Part shown: positions 52,413-62,792 of the stretch, piece after piece
Position numbering within the stretch: position 1 is the first letter of the stretch
How the letters are laid out: every line of letters begins with the position of its first letter
From: Vibrio casei
Lineage (GTDB): Bacteria; Pseudomonadota; Gammaproteobacteria; Enterobacterales; Vibrionaceae
Length of the DNA stretch: 64,000 nt
Assembly (NCBI RefSeq): GCF_002218025.2
Contig: NZ_AP018680.1
Coordinates: 2,666,001-2,730,000, forward strand
Reading direction: 5' to 3'
Notes under the pieces: model-generated
Database searches by the model: none
What the model was told of the DNA's origin: nothing
What the model saw: only the letters and a program-made list of their open reading frames with translations
Made by a program: the position numbers and the translations under genes

Positions 52413-53375
52413 TTGAGTCAGTCTTTAAGAATTGTCTTTGCAGGTACTCCGGATTTCGCCGCCCGTCACTTGGCGGCGTTGTTGTCTTCGGAGCATGATG
52501 TTATTGCCGTTTATACTCAACCCGATCGCCCAGCTGGTCGTGGTAAAAAGCTCACAGCAAGCCCAACCAAAACATTAGCGTTAGAGCATAATATTCCAGT
52601 ATTTCAGCCTGAAAATTTCAAATCAGATGAAGCAAAACAACAACTCAAAGCCTTGAATGCTGATTTAATGATTGTAGTCGCTTACGGTTTATTGTTACCT
52701 CAAGCCGTACTCGATACTCCGCGCTTAGGGTGTATAAATGTACATGGTTCCATCTTGCCTCGCTGGCGCGGCGCGGCGCCTATTCAACGCTCTATTTGGG
52801 CAGGAGATAAACAAACCGGTGTGACCATCATGCAAATGGATATTGGGTTGGATACTGGTGACATGCTATCTGTTGCTACCTTACCCATCGAAAATACTGA
52901 TACCAGCGCGTCTATGTATGAAAAATTGGCAGAGTTAGGACCTACCGCCTTGACGCAGTGCCTAGTCGATATTGCCAATAATCAAATATCACCCCAGAAG
53001 CAAAATGATGATGAAGCCAGCTACGCCAAAAAGTTAACGAAAGAAGAAGCCAAAATTGATTGGAACCATGACGCAGAGCATATTGAGCGTTGCATTCGCG
53101 CTTTTAACCCTTGGCCGATGAGCTATTTTAGTATTGAAGAAAGTGATAGCAAACAAAGCAATGTTAAGGTGTGGCAATCCCGAGTAGAAACAACGCTGAC
53201 AGCTCATACTCCAGGTAAAATTATCCAAGCGGATAAGACCGGTATTTATATTGCAACCGGAAAAGATATTTTAGTGCTAGAGCAATTGCAGATCCCAGGC
53301 AAAAAAGCATTATCGGTACAAGACACATTAAATGCTCGCAGCCACTGGTTTGAAGTTGGCAACCAACTAAACTAA
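52413..53375 (+). CDS. fmt: Methionyl-tRNA formyltransferase Fmt
   Basis: Fmt formylates initiator Met-tRNA. From TTG 52413 the protein starts [20 protein letters not shown], like E. coli Fmt, and has [12 protein letters not shown], the catalytic region [20 protein letters not shown] and [11 protein letters not shown]; the C-terminal OB-like domain follows. Length is 321 residues. AAGGAA lies 8 nt before this TTG; a longer frame from a TTG at 52359 would add 18 unlikely residues. Def and Fmt act at opposite ends of the same formylation cycle. Confidence 0.96.
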   Translation: MSQSLRIVFAGTPDFAARHLAALLSSEHDVIAVYTQPDRPAGRGKKLTASPTKTLALEHNIPVFQPENFKSDEAKQQLKALNADLMIVVAYGLLLPQAVLDTPRLGCINVHGSILPRWRGAAPIQRSIWAGDKQTGVTIMQMDIGLDTGDMLSVATLPIENTDTSASMYEKLAELGPTALTQCLVDIANNQISPQKQNDDEASYAKKLTKEEAKIDWNHDAEHIERCIRAFNPWPMSYFSIEESDSKQSNVKVWQSRVETTLTAHTPGKIIQADKTGIYIATGKDILVLEQLQIPGKKALSVQDTLNARSHWFEVGNQLN

Positions 53376-53472
53376 AGCTTGGCATCATTGAAAGGTACGG
53401 GAATGTGCCTTTCTTTATTTTATCCATTATTTTGTGGCTTGCGTTTGCGAGTTACTGACAAGAGAAAACACA

Positions 53473-54753
53473 ATGAATGTTCGCGCAGCCGCTGCCAATG
53501 TCCTTTTTCAAGTGGTCGACAAAGGTCAATCGTTATCACACGCTTTACCTGCCGCTCAAAAAACAATTAAGCCACGAGATTACGCTTTGCTGCAAGAAAT
53601 TTGCTACGGCGCTCTGCGTTATTTACCTCGCTTGGAATCTATTGCTAACGAACTAATGGATAACCCACTAAAAGGGAAAAAGCGCGTTTTCCATCATCTT
53701 ATTTTAGTCGGTATTTATCAATTAAGCTTCATGCGTATTCCTTCTCATGCCGCAGTAGCAGAAACGGTAGAAGGCACAAAAACACTCCGAGGCCCAAGTC
53801 TCAGCGGTTTAATCAATGCGGTATTACGTAGCTATTTACGCGATCAAGAGGCATTAGATTCCAAGTCGGTTAGCCATAATGCAGGTAAATATGGTCACCC
53901 AAGCTGGTTACTAAAATTATTACAAGAAAGCTACCCAGAGCAATGGGAAGCTTTGGTTGAAGCCAATAATAGTAAGGCACCAATGTGGTTGCGTGTAAAC
54001 CGTAAACACCATACTCGTGCTGAATATCAAGTATTGCTGGATCAAGAAAATATCGAATATACCCTTCATCCAGAAGCAGAAGATGCGATAAAGCTATCGT
54101 CACCTTGTGATGTCACTGTGCTGCCCGGGTTTAGCCAAGGCTGGGTTTCCGTCCAAGATGCCGCAGCCCAATTATCCGTCAACTACTTACAACCACAAAA
54201 TGGTGAATTGATCTTAGATTGCTGCGCCGCACCCGGCGGAAAAACGGCTCATATTTTAGAACATACTGAAGATACAGAAGTCGTGGCGATTGACAGTGAT
54301 GTTAAACGATTAGACAGAGTTTATGACAACCTTGAGCGACTACAATTACGCGCTGATGTGATTTGTGGCGATGCTCGCTACCCGGAAGAGTGGTGGCATG
54401 GTGAGAAGTTCGATCGCATTTTACTCGATGCCCCTTGCTCTGCTACCGGTGTCATTCGCCGCCATCCTGATATTAAATGGTTACGTCGAGCCAGTGATAT
54501 TGAAGCATTGTCGGTATTACAAAGCGAAATTCTAGACGCGATGTGGAGACAATTAAAACCAGAAGGTACTTTGGTTTACGCTACATGTTCAGTCACACCA
54601 CAAGAAAATGTTGAGCAAATTCGTGCTTTTTTACAACGTACATCAAACGCACAATTAATCAATTCTGATATTAATAAGCCAGGTCGCCAAATATTTCCAG
54701 GTGAAGAAGATATGGATGGATTTTATTACGCCGTTTTACGCAAAACAATTTAG
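53473..54753 (+). CDS. rsmB: 16S rRNA m5C967 methyltransferase RsmB
   Basis: RsmB (Sun, Fmu) methylates C967 of 16S rRNA. The N-terminal NusB-like domain (to about 140) starts [15 protein letters not shown]; the Rossmann methyltransferase domain carries [16 protein letters not shown] (SAM motif), [18 protein letters not shown] (catalytic Cys region) and [16 protein letters not shown] (second Cys). I chose ATG 53473, the family-like start; an upstream GTG/ATG frame to 53434 adds 13 residues. Length 426 fits E. coli (429). Confidence 0.97.
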   Translation: MNVRAAAANVLFQVVDKGQSLSHALPAAQKTIKPRDYALLQEICYGALRYLPRLESIANELMDNPLKGKKRVFHHLILVGIYQLSFMRIPSHAAVAETVEGTKTLRGPSLSGLINAVLRSYLRDQEALDSKSVSHNAGKYGHPSWLLKLLQESYPEQWEALVEANNSKAPMWLRVNRKHHTRAEYQVLLDQENIEYTLHPEAEDAIKLSSPCDVTVLPGFSQGWVSVQDAAAQLSVNYLQPQNGELILDCCAAPGGKTAHILEHTEDTEVVAIDSDVKRLDRVYDNLERLQLRADVICGDARYPEEWWHGEKFDRILLDAPCSATGVIRRHPDIKWLRRASDIEALSVLQSEILDAMWRQLKPEGTLVYATCSVTPQENVEQIRAFLQRTSNAQLINSDINKPGRQIFPGEEDMDGFYYAVLRKTI

Positions 54754-54820
54754 TTCTTATTTTATATGGCATTAATTTATCGCTAATTAACTCAAGCTTA
54801 ACTTAGGTATTACTCACACT

Positions 54821-56197
54821 ATGAAAATCATTATTCTTGGCGCTGGACAAGTTGGCGGTACGCTGGCAGAAAACTTAGTTGGTGAAAATAACGATATTAC
54901 GATCATAGACCGCAATACCGATCGCTTGCGAGAATTACAAGATAAGTACGATTTACGGGTGGTCAATGGCCATGCTAGCCACCCCGATACATTACGCGAG
55001 GCTGGCGCTCAAGATGCCGACATGCTAGTGGCTGTGACCAATTCAGATGAAACCAACATGGCTGCATGTCAGGTGGCCTTCACATTATTCAATACTCCAA
55101 GCCGTATTGCTCGCATTCGTTCACCAGAATACCTCGCTGAAAAAGATGCTCTCTTTCAATCTGGCGCCATTCCAGTTGATCATTTAATCGCGCCAGAAGA
55201 GTTAGTAACCAGTTATATTGAGCGGCTCATTCAATATCCTGGCGCCTTACAAGTCGTCAGCTTTGCTGAACGTAAAGTCAGTCTTGTTGCTGTAAAAGCC
55301 TACTATGGCGGCCCGTTAGTGGGGAATGCACTTTCAGCCCTACGCGATCACATGCCTCATATTGATACTCGGGTTGCCGCTATTTTCCGTCAAGGTCGCC
55401 CTATTCGCCCTCAAGGCACCACAATCATAGAAGCAGATGATGAAGTGTTCTTCGTCGCCGCCAGTAACCACATTCGCGCAGTCATGAGTGAACTGCAACG
55501 CTTAGAGAAAACCTATCGCCGCATTATGATTGTCGGCGGTGGTAATATCGGATCTAGCCTCGCTAAGCGATTAGAAAAAGATTACAGCGTCAAACTGATT
55601 GAACGCAGTTATCAACGTGCCGAACAACTTTCTGAAGAACTCGAAAATACCATCGTGTTTTGCGGTGATGCCGCCGATCAAGAGCTACTCAATGAAGAAA
55701 ATATCGACCAAGTGGATGTGTTCATCGCACTGACAAACGAAGATGAAACCAACATCATGTCGGCCATGCTAGCAAAACGCTTAGGTGCCAAAAAAGTAAT
55801 GGTGCTGATTCAACGTAGCGCTTATGTCGATTTAGTACAAGGTGGCGCTATTGATGTGGCAATTTCTCCTCAACAAGCCACCATTTCGGCACTACTAACG
55901 CACGTACGCCGTGCTGATATTGTCAACGTTTCATCTTTACGACGTGGGGCTGCAGAGGCCATTGAAGCCATTGCCCATGGCGATGAGACCACATCCAAAG
56001 TTGTAGGTAAAGCGATTGGCGATATAAAACTACCACCAGGCACGACCATCGGCGCCATTGTTCGCGGTGAAGAAGTATTAATCGCTCACGACCGAACCAT
56101 CATTGAACAAGATGACCACGTTGTGATGTTCTTAGTGGATAAGAAATATGTGCCAGATGTTGAACGCCTATTCCAACCGAGTCCGTTTTTCTTATAA
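54821..56197 (+). CDS. trkA: Trk potassium regulatory protein TrkA
   Basis: TrkA is the cytoplasmic gating ring of the Trk K+ uptake system. It has two RCK (Rossmann plus C-lobe) units: [16 protein letters not shown] at about 3-18 and [15 protein letters not shown] at about 235-250, each followed by an RCK-C domain. Length 458 equals E. coli. It is 67 bp after rsmB and 17 bp before trkH; trkA next to rsmB is the usual enterobacterial order. Confidence 0.97.
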   Translation: MKIIILGAGQVGGTLAENLVGENNDITIIDRNTDRLRELQDKYDLRVVNGHASHPDTLREAGAQDADMLVAVTNSDETNMAACQVAFTLFNTPSRIARIRSPEYLAEKDALFQSGAIPVDHLIAPEELVTSYIERLIQYPGALQVVSFAERKVSLVAVKAYYGGPLVGNALSALRDHMPHIDTRVAAIFRQGRPIRPQGTTIIEADDEVFFVAASNHIRAVMSELQRLEKTYRRIMIVGGGNIGSSLAKRLEKDYSVKLIERSYQRAEQLSEELENTIVFCGDAADQELLNEENIDQVDVFIALTNEDETNIMSAMLAKRLGAKKVMVLIQRSAYVDLVQGGAIDVAISPQQATISALLTHVRRADIVNVSSLRRGAAEAIEAIAHGDETTSKVVGKAIGDIKLPPGTTIGAIVRGEEVLIAHDRTIIEQDDHVVMFLVDKKYVPDVERLFQPSPFFL

Positions 56198-56214
56198 AGA
56201 TGGCAATATAAACC

Positions 56215-57660
56215 ATGGTTAATTATCGCCCAATATTATTCGTTCTTGGACTCGTACTATCGAAAATAGCACTGTTCATGTACGTCCCAACATTAATGGC
56301 TTTTTTTACCGGAACCGATGGGTTCATTGAATTTGGCCAAGCTGTGATCATCACTCATATCGCCTCATTCATACTACTCACCCTTGGTCGCACCAAAGAT
56401 TTTCGCCTTGGCGTGCGAGATATGTTCCTCATTACTAGCCTTGTGTGGACTATCGCCAGCTGTTTTGCTGCATTACCATTCATGTTTCTCAACCATATCA
56501 GCTTTACTGACGCTTATTTTGAAACGATGTCAGGCATTACCACAACAGGTTCAACGGTATTGAGTGGCTTGGATAACATGGCACCAAGTATTCTATTATG
56601 GCGCTCAACACTACAATGGATAGGTGGTGTCGGTTTTATCGTCATGGCTGTTGCTATCTTGCCAATGCTAAATGTCGGGGGGATGAAGTTATTCCAAACA
56701 GAATCATCCGACTGGTCAGATAAAAGCAGCCCAAGAGCCAAAAATGTCGCTAAAAATATTGTATGGGTCTACTTAATTCTTACGCTGCTTTGTATTCTTG
56801 GTTATTTTATGACTGGTATGGGTTGGTTTGACGCCATTAATCATGCCTTTACCACGCTTTCAACCGGAGGTTATTCAACCACCGATCAATCAATGAATCA
56901 CTTCTCTCATGGTGCGCATTGGATAGGCTCTATCTTCATGTTTTTAGGGGGATTACCTTTCTTACTTTTTATTGGTGCTCTGCGTAAAAAAAGCCCCAAA
57001 ACACTTCTGCTTGATGCTCAAGTTCGTGGCTTTTTCTACTTAGTCGTCTCTGCTAGTCTCATCGTCGCTTTTTGGATGACTTTTCAAGACCAGTATGCAT
57101 TTACCGATGCCATTAGAATATCGACCTTTAACATCATTTCAGTGTTAACCACAACGGGCTTTGGTTTAGATGACTTTACCTCATGGGGAGGTCTTCCTTC
57201 TGTCATCTTTGCCTTTTTAATGATTGTTGGTGCTTGTTCTGGCTCTACAGCAGGTGGTATCAAAATTTTTCGATTTCAAATCGCTTCAACATTACTCAAT
57301 AAACAAATGATGCGCTTAATCCACCCATCAGGCGTGTTTGTCCAACGATACAATCATCGCCCAGTTAATGATGATATTGTGCGCTCTGTGGTGGCTTTTG
57401 TTCTTACCTTTGTGCTAACAATTATCTTCATTGCTGGTGGGTTAAGCGCGATGGGTCTTGACCCAATTACCAGCATTAGTGGCGCCATGACGGCGGTTGC
57501 CAACGTTGGACCGGGAATGGGTTCTGTCATTGGCCCAACAGGAAACTTTGCATCACTCCCCGATGCGGCAAAATGGCTACTCAGTTTTGGTATGTTAATG
57601 GGACGCTTAGAAATCCTCACAATTTTAGTTGTCTTTTTCCCTGCGTTCTGGCGAACCTAA
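56215..57660 (+). CDS. trkH: Trk potassium uptake pore protein TrkH (second copy)
   Basis: A 481-residue TrkH/KtrB-type pore with filter-like segments GITTTGSTVL, TLSTGGYSTTD, LTTTGFGLDD and GACSGSTAGGIK. It lies next to trkA and so is the more likely dedicated partner. The other TrkH (24162-25619) differs clearly in sequence, for example in its filter flanks and N-terminus, so they are not recent duplicates. Confidence 0.94.
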   Translation: MVNYRPILFVLGLVLSKIALFMYVPTLMAFFTGTDGFIEFGQAVIITHIASFILLTLGRTKDFRLGVRDMFLITSLVWTIASCFAALPFMFLNHISFTDAYFETMSGITTTGSTVLSGLDNMAPSILLWRSTLQWIGGVGFIVMAVAILPMLNVGGMKLFQTESSDWSDKSSPRAKNVAKNIVWVYLILTLLCILGYFMTGMGWFDAINHAFTTLSTGGYSTTDQSMNHFSHGAHWIGSIFMFLGGLPFLLFIGALRKKSPKTLLLDAQVRGFFYLVVSASLIVAFWMTFQDQYAFTDAIRISTFNIISVLTTTGFGLDDFTSWGGLPSVIFAFLMIVGACSGSTAGGIKIFRFQIASTLLNKQMMRLIHPSGVFVQRYNHRPVNDDIVRSVVAFVLTFVLTIIFIAGGLSAMGLDPITSISGAMTAVANVGPGMGSVIGPTGNFASLPDAAKWLLSFGMLMGRLEILTILVVFFPAFWRT

Positions 57661-57687
57661 ACCCACCCGTCTCCTAAATAAAAACCA

Positions 57688-57723
57688 AAAGGCGAATTCT
57701 AATAAAAGAATCCGCCTTTTTTA
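57688..57723 (+). terminator. Terminator after trkH
   Basis: AAAGGCG / CGCCTTT plus ATTC / GAAT, with one mismatch and an 8-nt loop, followed by TTTTTT. It closes the def-trkH series; hlyIII converges from the right. Confidence 0.85.
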
Positions 57724-57789
57724 TATAAAATAAAACTGCTGCTCTCATTGTCCACGTTAATCGAACTAACGCGAGTAGGCAGGTACCAC

Positions 57790-58449
57790 TTAAGCCACAA
57801 CTTTCGCCACAACCGGAACATACCAATAAATGCTGATAAAATGGCAAATACAACCACCTAATACGAACAAATGCCAAATAGAATGATTATATTGAATACG
57901 TTGACTAGCGTAAAAAATAACGCCTAATGAGTAAATAATGCCACCAGCCACCAACCACACGACCGCCATAATATCCAGGTGTGTTGCCAATTGATAAACC
58001 ACCACCAAAGACAACCACCCCATAGCAAGATAACTTAATAGTGAAAATGCTTTGAATCGATACACAAAAGACACCTTCATAATCACCCCCAGTATCGCAA
58101 TAATCCAGATCACCACCATCAATCCAATGGCCAACTCCGTTCTCAGCCCCACCAATAAAAACGGGGTGTAACTGCCTGCTATCAATAAATAAATCGCACT
58201 ATGATCCAATGTTTTAAGCCATCGTTTTGCTAAAGGGTTAGCAATCGCATGGTACAAAGTCGACGCCAAAAATAAGACGATAATACTCGCCCCATACACC
58301 CCCATACTCACATAGGTTAAAGTATCCGCTTGGTAGGTATAAGACTTTATTAACAACATAGCCAAAGCCACCACGCCAAACAGCACCCCTAAACCGTGGC
58401 TAATACTGTTGGCAAGCTCTTCTTTGTATGTGTATTCAGGTGATGACAT
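57790..58449 (-). CDS. Hemolysin III family (PAQR/YqfA-like) membrane protein
   Basis: A 219-residue protein with seven membrane helices and hemolysin III/PAQR motifs: EELANSISHGLG, LYHAIAN, LDHSAIYLLIAGSYTPF and WHLFVLGGCICHFISI (the metal-site His and Asp are in these). Despite the name, most bacterial members have no shown haemolytic role; E. coli YqfA is linked to membrane homeostasis. It stands alone. Confidence 0.93.
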   Translation of the reverse strand: MSSPEYTYKEELANSISHGLGVLFGVVALAMLLIKSYTYQADTLTYVSMGVYGASIIVLFLASTLYHAIANPLAKRWLKTLDHSAIYLLIAGSYTPFLLVGLRTELAIGLMVVIWIIAILGVIMKVSFVYRFKAFSLLSYLAMGWLSLVVVYQLATHLDIMAVVWLVAGGIIYSLGVIFYASQRIQYNHSIWHLFVLGGCICHFISIYWYVPVVAKVVA

Positions 58450-58553
58450 AAGAACAACCTAAATGATTTCCGATATTGGTGGTAATATTTTGGCACATTC
58501 AACTTACACTTGTAAGCTTAAATTATTTAAAACCTTCATTTCATAAAATAAAA

Positions 58554-59339
58554 CTAAGAAGATTGATCTAAAAAAGCAATCACCTTATTACCTGCCGCTT
58601 TTGGATCTTCATCATGTTGCAGCACTAACTCTCGCTTAAGCTTATGACCACCAATTAAGTTAGATAACATACCGCCCATGCCCTTTTTCTGACGATCAAC
58701 CTCAAACCAAATCGTTAAATCGTCTTGACTGCGATAAGTGACAATCTCTAACTCCCTCCAGCGTCCATGAAACTCGCCATGAACTGGTACAAACTCAAAC
58801 TCTTGAACAAAAGGAAGATCAAAGCCTTTAACCGCTTCACATTCTACTTGGCGAATACGCAAACCCGCTTCTTCTAAAGCAGAAAAAATGCCATCTTCTA
58901 ACGGATCTGGACGCACTGTAATTTCATCTTTATCGGTAGGATCAGAAGCCAGTGCAATGTCTAAACTAGTCTCAAGCCACACCTTAGAATCACCAAGTGT
59001 AATCGGCGTATTCCATGGCACATCCAATACCACAGAAAAAACGCGATCTTGTTGAGGCTCAATATCAAACGTTTCAGGCAATGACCACTTGGCTAATACA
59101 TAGGTTTTAGCCACTTTTTGTCCTGGCATTTGTCGGTCATCTTGGTTTCGACGCTCCATTTGGTATCGACAGCATAATTTCAGATGAATATTGTCAATCG
59201 ATTGTTTCGTAGCGCCACCATAAACATGAACATCAACGGCAACAGATTGCCCTGGGTATACAACATCTTGTTTAAGAATCGTATCTACTCGAGCCGAACC
59301 AATTCCTAAACTGGCTAAGGTTTTCTTAAAAAATGACAT
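58554..59339 (-). CDS. spo0M: Sporulation-control Spo0M-like arrestin-fold protein
   Basis: The 261-residue protein starts MSFFKKTLASLGIGSARVDT, the signature opening of the Spo0M family, followed by two arrestin-like beta-sandwich repeats (about 25-130 and 135-255). In Bacillus Spo0M affects sporulation; in vibrios its role is unknown. GAGGAG precedes the ATG. Single-gene unit. Confidence 0.93.
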   Translation of the reverse strand: MSFFKKTLASLGIGSARVDTILKQDVVYPGQSVAVDVHVYGGATKQSIDNIHLKLCCRYQMERRNQDDRQMPGQKVAKTYVLAKWSLPETFDIEPQQDRVFSVVLDVPWNTPITLGDSKVWLETSLDIALASDPTDKDEITVRPDPLEDGIFSALEEAGLRIRQVECEAVKGFDLPFVQEFEFVPVHGEFHGRWRELEIVTYRSQDDLTIWFEVDRQKKGMGGMLSNLIGGHKLKRELVLQHDEDPKAAGNKVIAFLDQSS

Positions 59340-59546
59340 ATCGACTCCTCATCTTTTTTAAATTTAAGTAAATTATTCACTTACCACTAAAAAGGTTATC
59401 GCATTAGCAAATATTTGTGACTATACTATTACACAGTCGAAAAGTTGTTCGATTGCTGGTCGTAAATTGGACAAACAATCAGAATAAATAATGATTGGAT
59501 CAGCTAACAATAGCAATGGATATGCGTTTTTATAGGTAGTTACTAT

Positions 59547-59672
59547 ATGCGTCCCGTTCCTGTTCGTGCTTCATGTTCTCGTGGTTCAGCGTCTCGTCGT
59601 CGCCATTGCTTTGTTGCAGCTCCTGTAGCAAAGCCTGTTAAAGCGCCAACAAACACGCCTAATCAACAGTAA
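59547..59672 (+). CDS. Possible 41-residue Arg-rich small protein
   Basis: An ATG-initiated frame encodes MRPVPVRASCSRGSASRRRH and 21 further residues ending NTPNQQ. Arg codons are all CGT or CGC, and Val, Ala and Pro codons are largely GTT, GCT and CCT, a bias typical of strongly expressed genes. A strong terminator follows 24 nt after the stop, and the next gene, yihD, starts about 110 bp after the stop. AGG lies about 10 nt before the ATG, a weak ribosome-binding site. Net charge is strongly positive. I do not recognise the family. It could instead be an untranslated RNA with terminator, or chance. Confidence 0.45.
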   Translation: MRPVPVRASCSRGSASRRRHCFVAAPVAKPVKAPTNTPNQQ

Positions 59673-59695
59673 TGCAACACACTGAACTTATTCAA

Positions 59696-59730
59696 GAGCG
59701 TAGCATCATTTAGGTGCTGCGCTTTTTTTT
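59696..59730 (+). terminator. Terminator upstream of yihD
   Basis: AGCGTAGCA / TGCTGCGCT pair (one G-T wobble), with a loop of about 9 nt and eight Ts after it. It must end a transcript that starts in the 59340-59690 region, since spo0M runs the other way. Confidence 0.88.
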
Positions 59731-59782
59731 ATAATTTGATACCGTATCCTTACAAAATCCTTATTATCACTATGGAAATAAA

Positions 59783-60049
59783 ATGAAATGTCACCGTGTA
59801 AACGAGCTGATGGAACTGCTTCACCCTGAATGGCAAAAAGATCCGGAGCTTAATCTTCTTCAATTCCTCATCAAGCTTAGCAAAGAAGCTGGCTATGAGG
59901 GCCCACTAGAAAACCTGACGGATGATGTACTCATTTATCATCTTAAAATGCGAAATAGCGCAAAGGAAGAGATGATTCCAGGCTTAGCTAAAGATCAAGA
60001 AGACGATTTTAAAACCGCATTATTGCGTGCGCGTGGCATTATAAAGTAG
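59783..60049 (+). CDS. yihD: YihD family protein (DUF1040)
   Basis: An 88-residue protein starting [20 protein letters not shown] with ALLRARGI near the C-terminus, matching the E. coli YihD family. No known function. GGAAAT precedes the ATG. It stands a few genes from srkA and dsbA, the same neighbourhood as in E. coli. Confidence 0.93.
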   Translation: MKCHRVNELMELLHPEWQKDPELNLLQFLIKLSKEAGYEGPLENLTDDVLIYHLKMRNSAKEEMIPGLAKDQEDDFKTALLRARGIIK

Positions 60050-60264
60050 ACACCACTTGATTGGCCAAGTTCACCACATCTTTTCTATCAGCTTGGCTTT
60101 ATTTCTTTTAATTTCAATTGTTCACATAATATATCGATGTGAATTTACGATAAACCTTGAAGCGCGTAACGACTTCCCTACAGCCTTTCCTATATACTGT
60201 GGCACAATAATCCCGCGTAAATAAATCAAAGCAAAGCACTTTGATAGAGGATAAGGAAGCAGCA

Positions 60265-61647
60265 ATGGATCCAAATAAAATCGATGTGAAAATTATCGTT
60301 CCCAAAACAAATCGTGATGCCAATGGCAAGATCTACGTGCGCAAAAGTCAAGGGGCTTATCAAAAGCTTCGGCGTTATGGTGGCTGGTTTTTAATGCTGC
60401 TGTTTGCTTTATTACCATGGATTTCTTATGACGGTAGACAAGCGATTTTATTTGATTTAGGTAAACAACAATTTCTTTTCTTTGGGGCAACATTCTTCCC
60501 TCAAGACCTCACTTTGCTTGCCTTAATTTTTGTTATTGCTGCCTTTGGTTTATTCCTTCTGACCACCTTTTTGGGCCGAGTTTGGTGTGGTTATTTATGC
60601 CCACAAACTGTCTGGACTTTCATTTTTATTTGGTTTGAAGAAAAACTCGAAGGCCCAGCTAACAAACGCCGTAAACAAGATAATAATAAGTACTCCTCTC
60701 ACCTTATTGTCCGTAAAACCCTTAAACATATTGCATGGTGGGCTGTGTCTATCATCACAGGGTTAGTCTTTGTAGGATACTTCATTCCAATCAAAGAACT
60801 CTCTATTGAATTTTTCACTTTTGAATTAGGTTTCTTACCTGCTTTTTGGGTGTGGTTCTTTGCCGCCTGTACTTATGGAAATGCAGGTTGGATGCGTGCG
60901 ATCATGTGTTTGCACATGTGTCCGTATGCCCGCTTCCAATCAGCCATGTTTGATAAAGACACCTACATCGTCGGTTATGATACAAAACGCGGAGAAAAAC
61001 GAGGCCCTCGCTCACTAAAAGCAAAAAAACCAAAAGACTTAGGCGACTGCATTGACTGTAATTTATGTGTTCAAGTGTGCCCAACCGGAATCGATATTCG
61101 TAATGGATTACAGTATGAGTGCATCAATTGCGGAGCATGTATTGATGCTTGCGATCACACTATGGAACGCATGGGCTATGAAAAAGGGCTCATTAGCTAC
61201 ACCACGGAACATAAATTGGCAGGAAACAAAACCAAAATCATGCGTCCAAAATTGATTGGTTATAGCGTTGCTTTGGTGCTGATGCTGGCTTTGTTTATCG
61301 CTCAAGTAGTCACCGTTGATCCCATTAATATGAGCGTTCTGCGCGATCGTAATCAAATGTACCGTATTGATAGTAATGGCTGGATTGAAAATACTTATAC
61401 CTTAAAAATCCTTAACAAAACCCAACAAGAACAACAATATAACATTGATGTGGCAGAGTTAAAAAATGTGAAATGGTATGGCTCGCAAACCATTTCTGTA
61501 CCGGCGGGTCAATTGGTAAGTAAACCGTTAAGCTTAGCGGTAAGCCCAGATGAATTAACATCGCCGATAGTTAAGTTTGAGTTTATACTCTCAGACAATG
61601 ATGGCTTTAGCTTAAAAGTAGAAAGCCGCTTTATTAAAAAGTTATAA
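60265..61647 (+). CDS. ccoG: Cytochrome oxidase assembly protein CcoG (FixG/RdxA family)
   Basis: CcoG is a membrane-bound polyferredoxin involved in copper handling for cbb3 oxidase assembly. The protein has about five membrane helices, the motifs RVWCGYLCPQTVW and CLHMCPYARFQ, two 4Fe-4S motifs (CIDCNLCVQVCPTG and CINCGACIDACD) near 265-310, and a C-terminal Ig-like periplasmic domain. From the ATG at 60265, preceded by AAGGAAG, it is 460 residues; an upstream start at 60241 adds eight. The ccoNOPQ genes are not in the window. Confidence 0.95.
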   Translation: MDPNKIDVKIIVPKTNRDANGKIYVRKSQGAYQKLRRYGGWFLMLLFALLPWISYDGRQAILFDLGKQQFLFFGATFFPQDLTLLALIFVIAAFGLFLLTTFLGRVWCGYLCPQTVWTFIFIWFEEKLEGPANKRRKQDNNKYSSHLIVRKTLKHIAWWAVSIITGLVFVGYFIPIKELSIEFFTFELGFLPAFWVWFFAACTYGNAGWMRAIMCLHMCPYARFQSAMFDKDTYIVGYDTKRGEKRGPRSLKAKKPKDLGDCIDCNLCVQVCPTGIDIRNGLQYECINCGACIDACDHTMERMGYEKGLISYTTEHKLAGNKTKIMRPKLIGYSVALVLMLALFIAQVVTVDPINMSVLRDRNQMYRIDSNGWIENTYTLKILNKTQQEQQYNIDVAELKNVKWYGSQTISVPAGQLVSKPLSLAVSPDELTSPIVKFEFILSDNDGFSLKVESRFIKKL

Positions 61648-61725
61648 TGAGCACAATTACCAACAACACGTTTATAAACGAAAAGAGCTTTTCGTCACGT
61701 ATTCACATTCCGTAATACAACAAGG

Positions 61726-61754
61726 AAGGGCTTGGTAACAAGCCCTTTTATTTT
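61726..61754 (+). terminator. Hairpin with T-tract directly before srkA
   Basis: AAGGGCTTG / CAAGCCCTT form a perfect 9-bp stem around GTAA, then TTTTATTTT runs right up to the srkA ATG. It has the shape of a Rho-independent terminator for ccoG, and the only Shine-Dalgarno-like sequence for srkA (GGAAGGG) lies in its left arm. Confidence 0.8.
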
Positions 61755-62759
61755 ATGAACGATACCGACGTACAACTGAATATGGCTTTTAATTTTGAAG
61801 CCTTAACGCCTGATTTCATGTGGTATGCACTAGAAAGCATTGGTATTCGAGCCGAATCTGGGCTGCTGGCACTAAACAGCTATGAAAACCGTGTGTACCA
61901 ATTTATCGATGAAGACAAACGACGTTATGTTGTGAAATTTTATCGGCCACAACGTTGGACACAACAACAAATATTGGAAGAGCATCATTTCACCCTCGAA
62001 TTATTAGAACAAGATATTCCCGTCGCGCCACCTTGTCTAATAAACGGCATGACATTACACCAATACCAAGGGTATTACTTTGCACTATTCGCCAGTGTCG
62101 GGGGCCGTCAATTTGAAGTCGATAACCTTGATCAATTAGAAGGTGTTGGGCGATTTTTAGGTCGAATGCATCAAGTGGGACAAGCTAAGCCTTTTCTTCA
62201 CCGTCCTACCATGAGTTTAGAAGAATACTTATATCAACCACGCAAACTTCTTAATAACAGTCCCTTCATTCCAAGCTATTTAGAAAACAGCTTTTTTAGT
62301 GACCTAGATAGGCTGATTGATCAATTAGAGCAACATTGGACAGAACCTAAATCAATTATTCGATTACATGGTGATTGCCATCCGGGGAATATTTTATGGC
62401 GTGATGGCCCTATGTTTGTCGATTTAGATGACTCCCGCAATGGCCCCGCGATTCAAGATATATGGATGCTACTGAGCGGTGATCGCCAAGATAAAACGAT
62501 GCAACTGGACATAGTTTTAGAGGCTTATTCAGAGTTTTCACATTTTGATACCAATCAATTGAAACTGATTGAGCCTTTGCGAGGTCTTAGGATGGTGCAT
62601 TACATGGCGTGGCTGGCAAAACGCTGGAACGATCCAGCTTTTCCGATTGCATTTCCATGGTTTAACGATGCAAAATACTGGGAAAATCAAGTACTGGCAT
62701 TTAAAGAACAAATTGCCACTTTACAAGAACCAACATTATCATTAACCCCACAATGGTAA
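61755..62759 (+). CDS. srkA: Stress response kinase SrkA (YihE/RdoA)
   Basis: SrkA is a Ser/Thr kinase of the aminoglycoside-phosphotransferase/choline-kinase fold; in E. coli it is linked to the Cpx response and protection from stress-induced death. The protein has NSYENRVYQF, VVKFYRP, the catalytic RLHGDCHPGNILWRDGPMFV and metal-binding FVDLDDSRNGP. Length 334 fits (E. coli about 328). No good ribosome-binding site precedes the ATG; the second Met at 61782 is another possible start. It is followed by dsbA after 33 bp, as in E. coli. Confidence 0.94.
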   Translation: MNDTDVQLNMAFNFEALTPDFMWYALESIGIRAESGLLALNSYENRVYQFIDEDKRRYVVKFYRPQRWTQQQILEEHHFTLELLEQDIPVAPPCLINGMTLHQYQGYYFALFASVGGRQFEVDNLDQLEGVGRFLGRMHQVGQAKPFLHRPTMSLEEYLYQPRKLLNNSPFIPSYLENSFFSDLDRLIDQLEQHWTEPKSIIRLHGDCHPGNILWRDGPMFVDLDDSRNGPAIQDIWMLLSGDRQDKTMQLDIVLEAYSEFSHFDTNQLKLIEPLRGLRMVHYMAWLAKRWNDPAFPIAFPWFNDAKYWENQVLAFKEQIATLQEPTLSLTPQW

Positions 62760-62792
62760 TTCGCTTTTAAATGAAATGGAGTTGATTCACTA

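Noticed and set aside
61679..61694. Palindromic CGAAAAG-AG-CTTTTCG after ccoG as a second terminator
   Set aside because: A loop of only two bases and no T-run; the proper hairpin lies further downstream at 61726.
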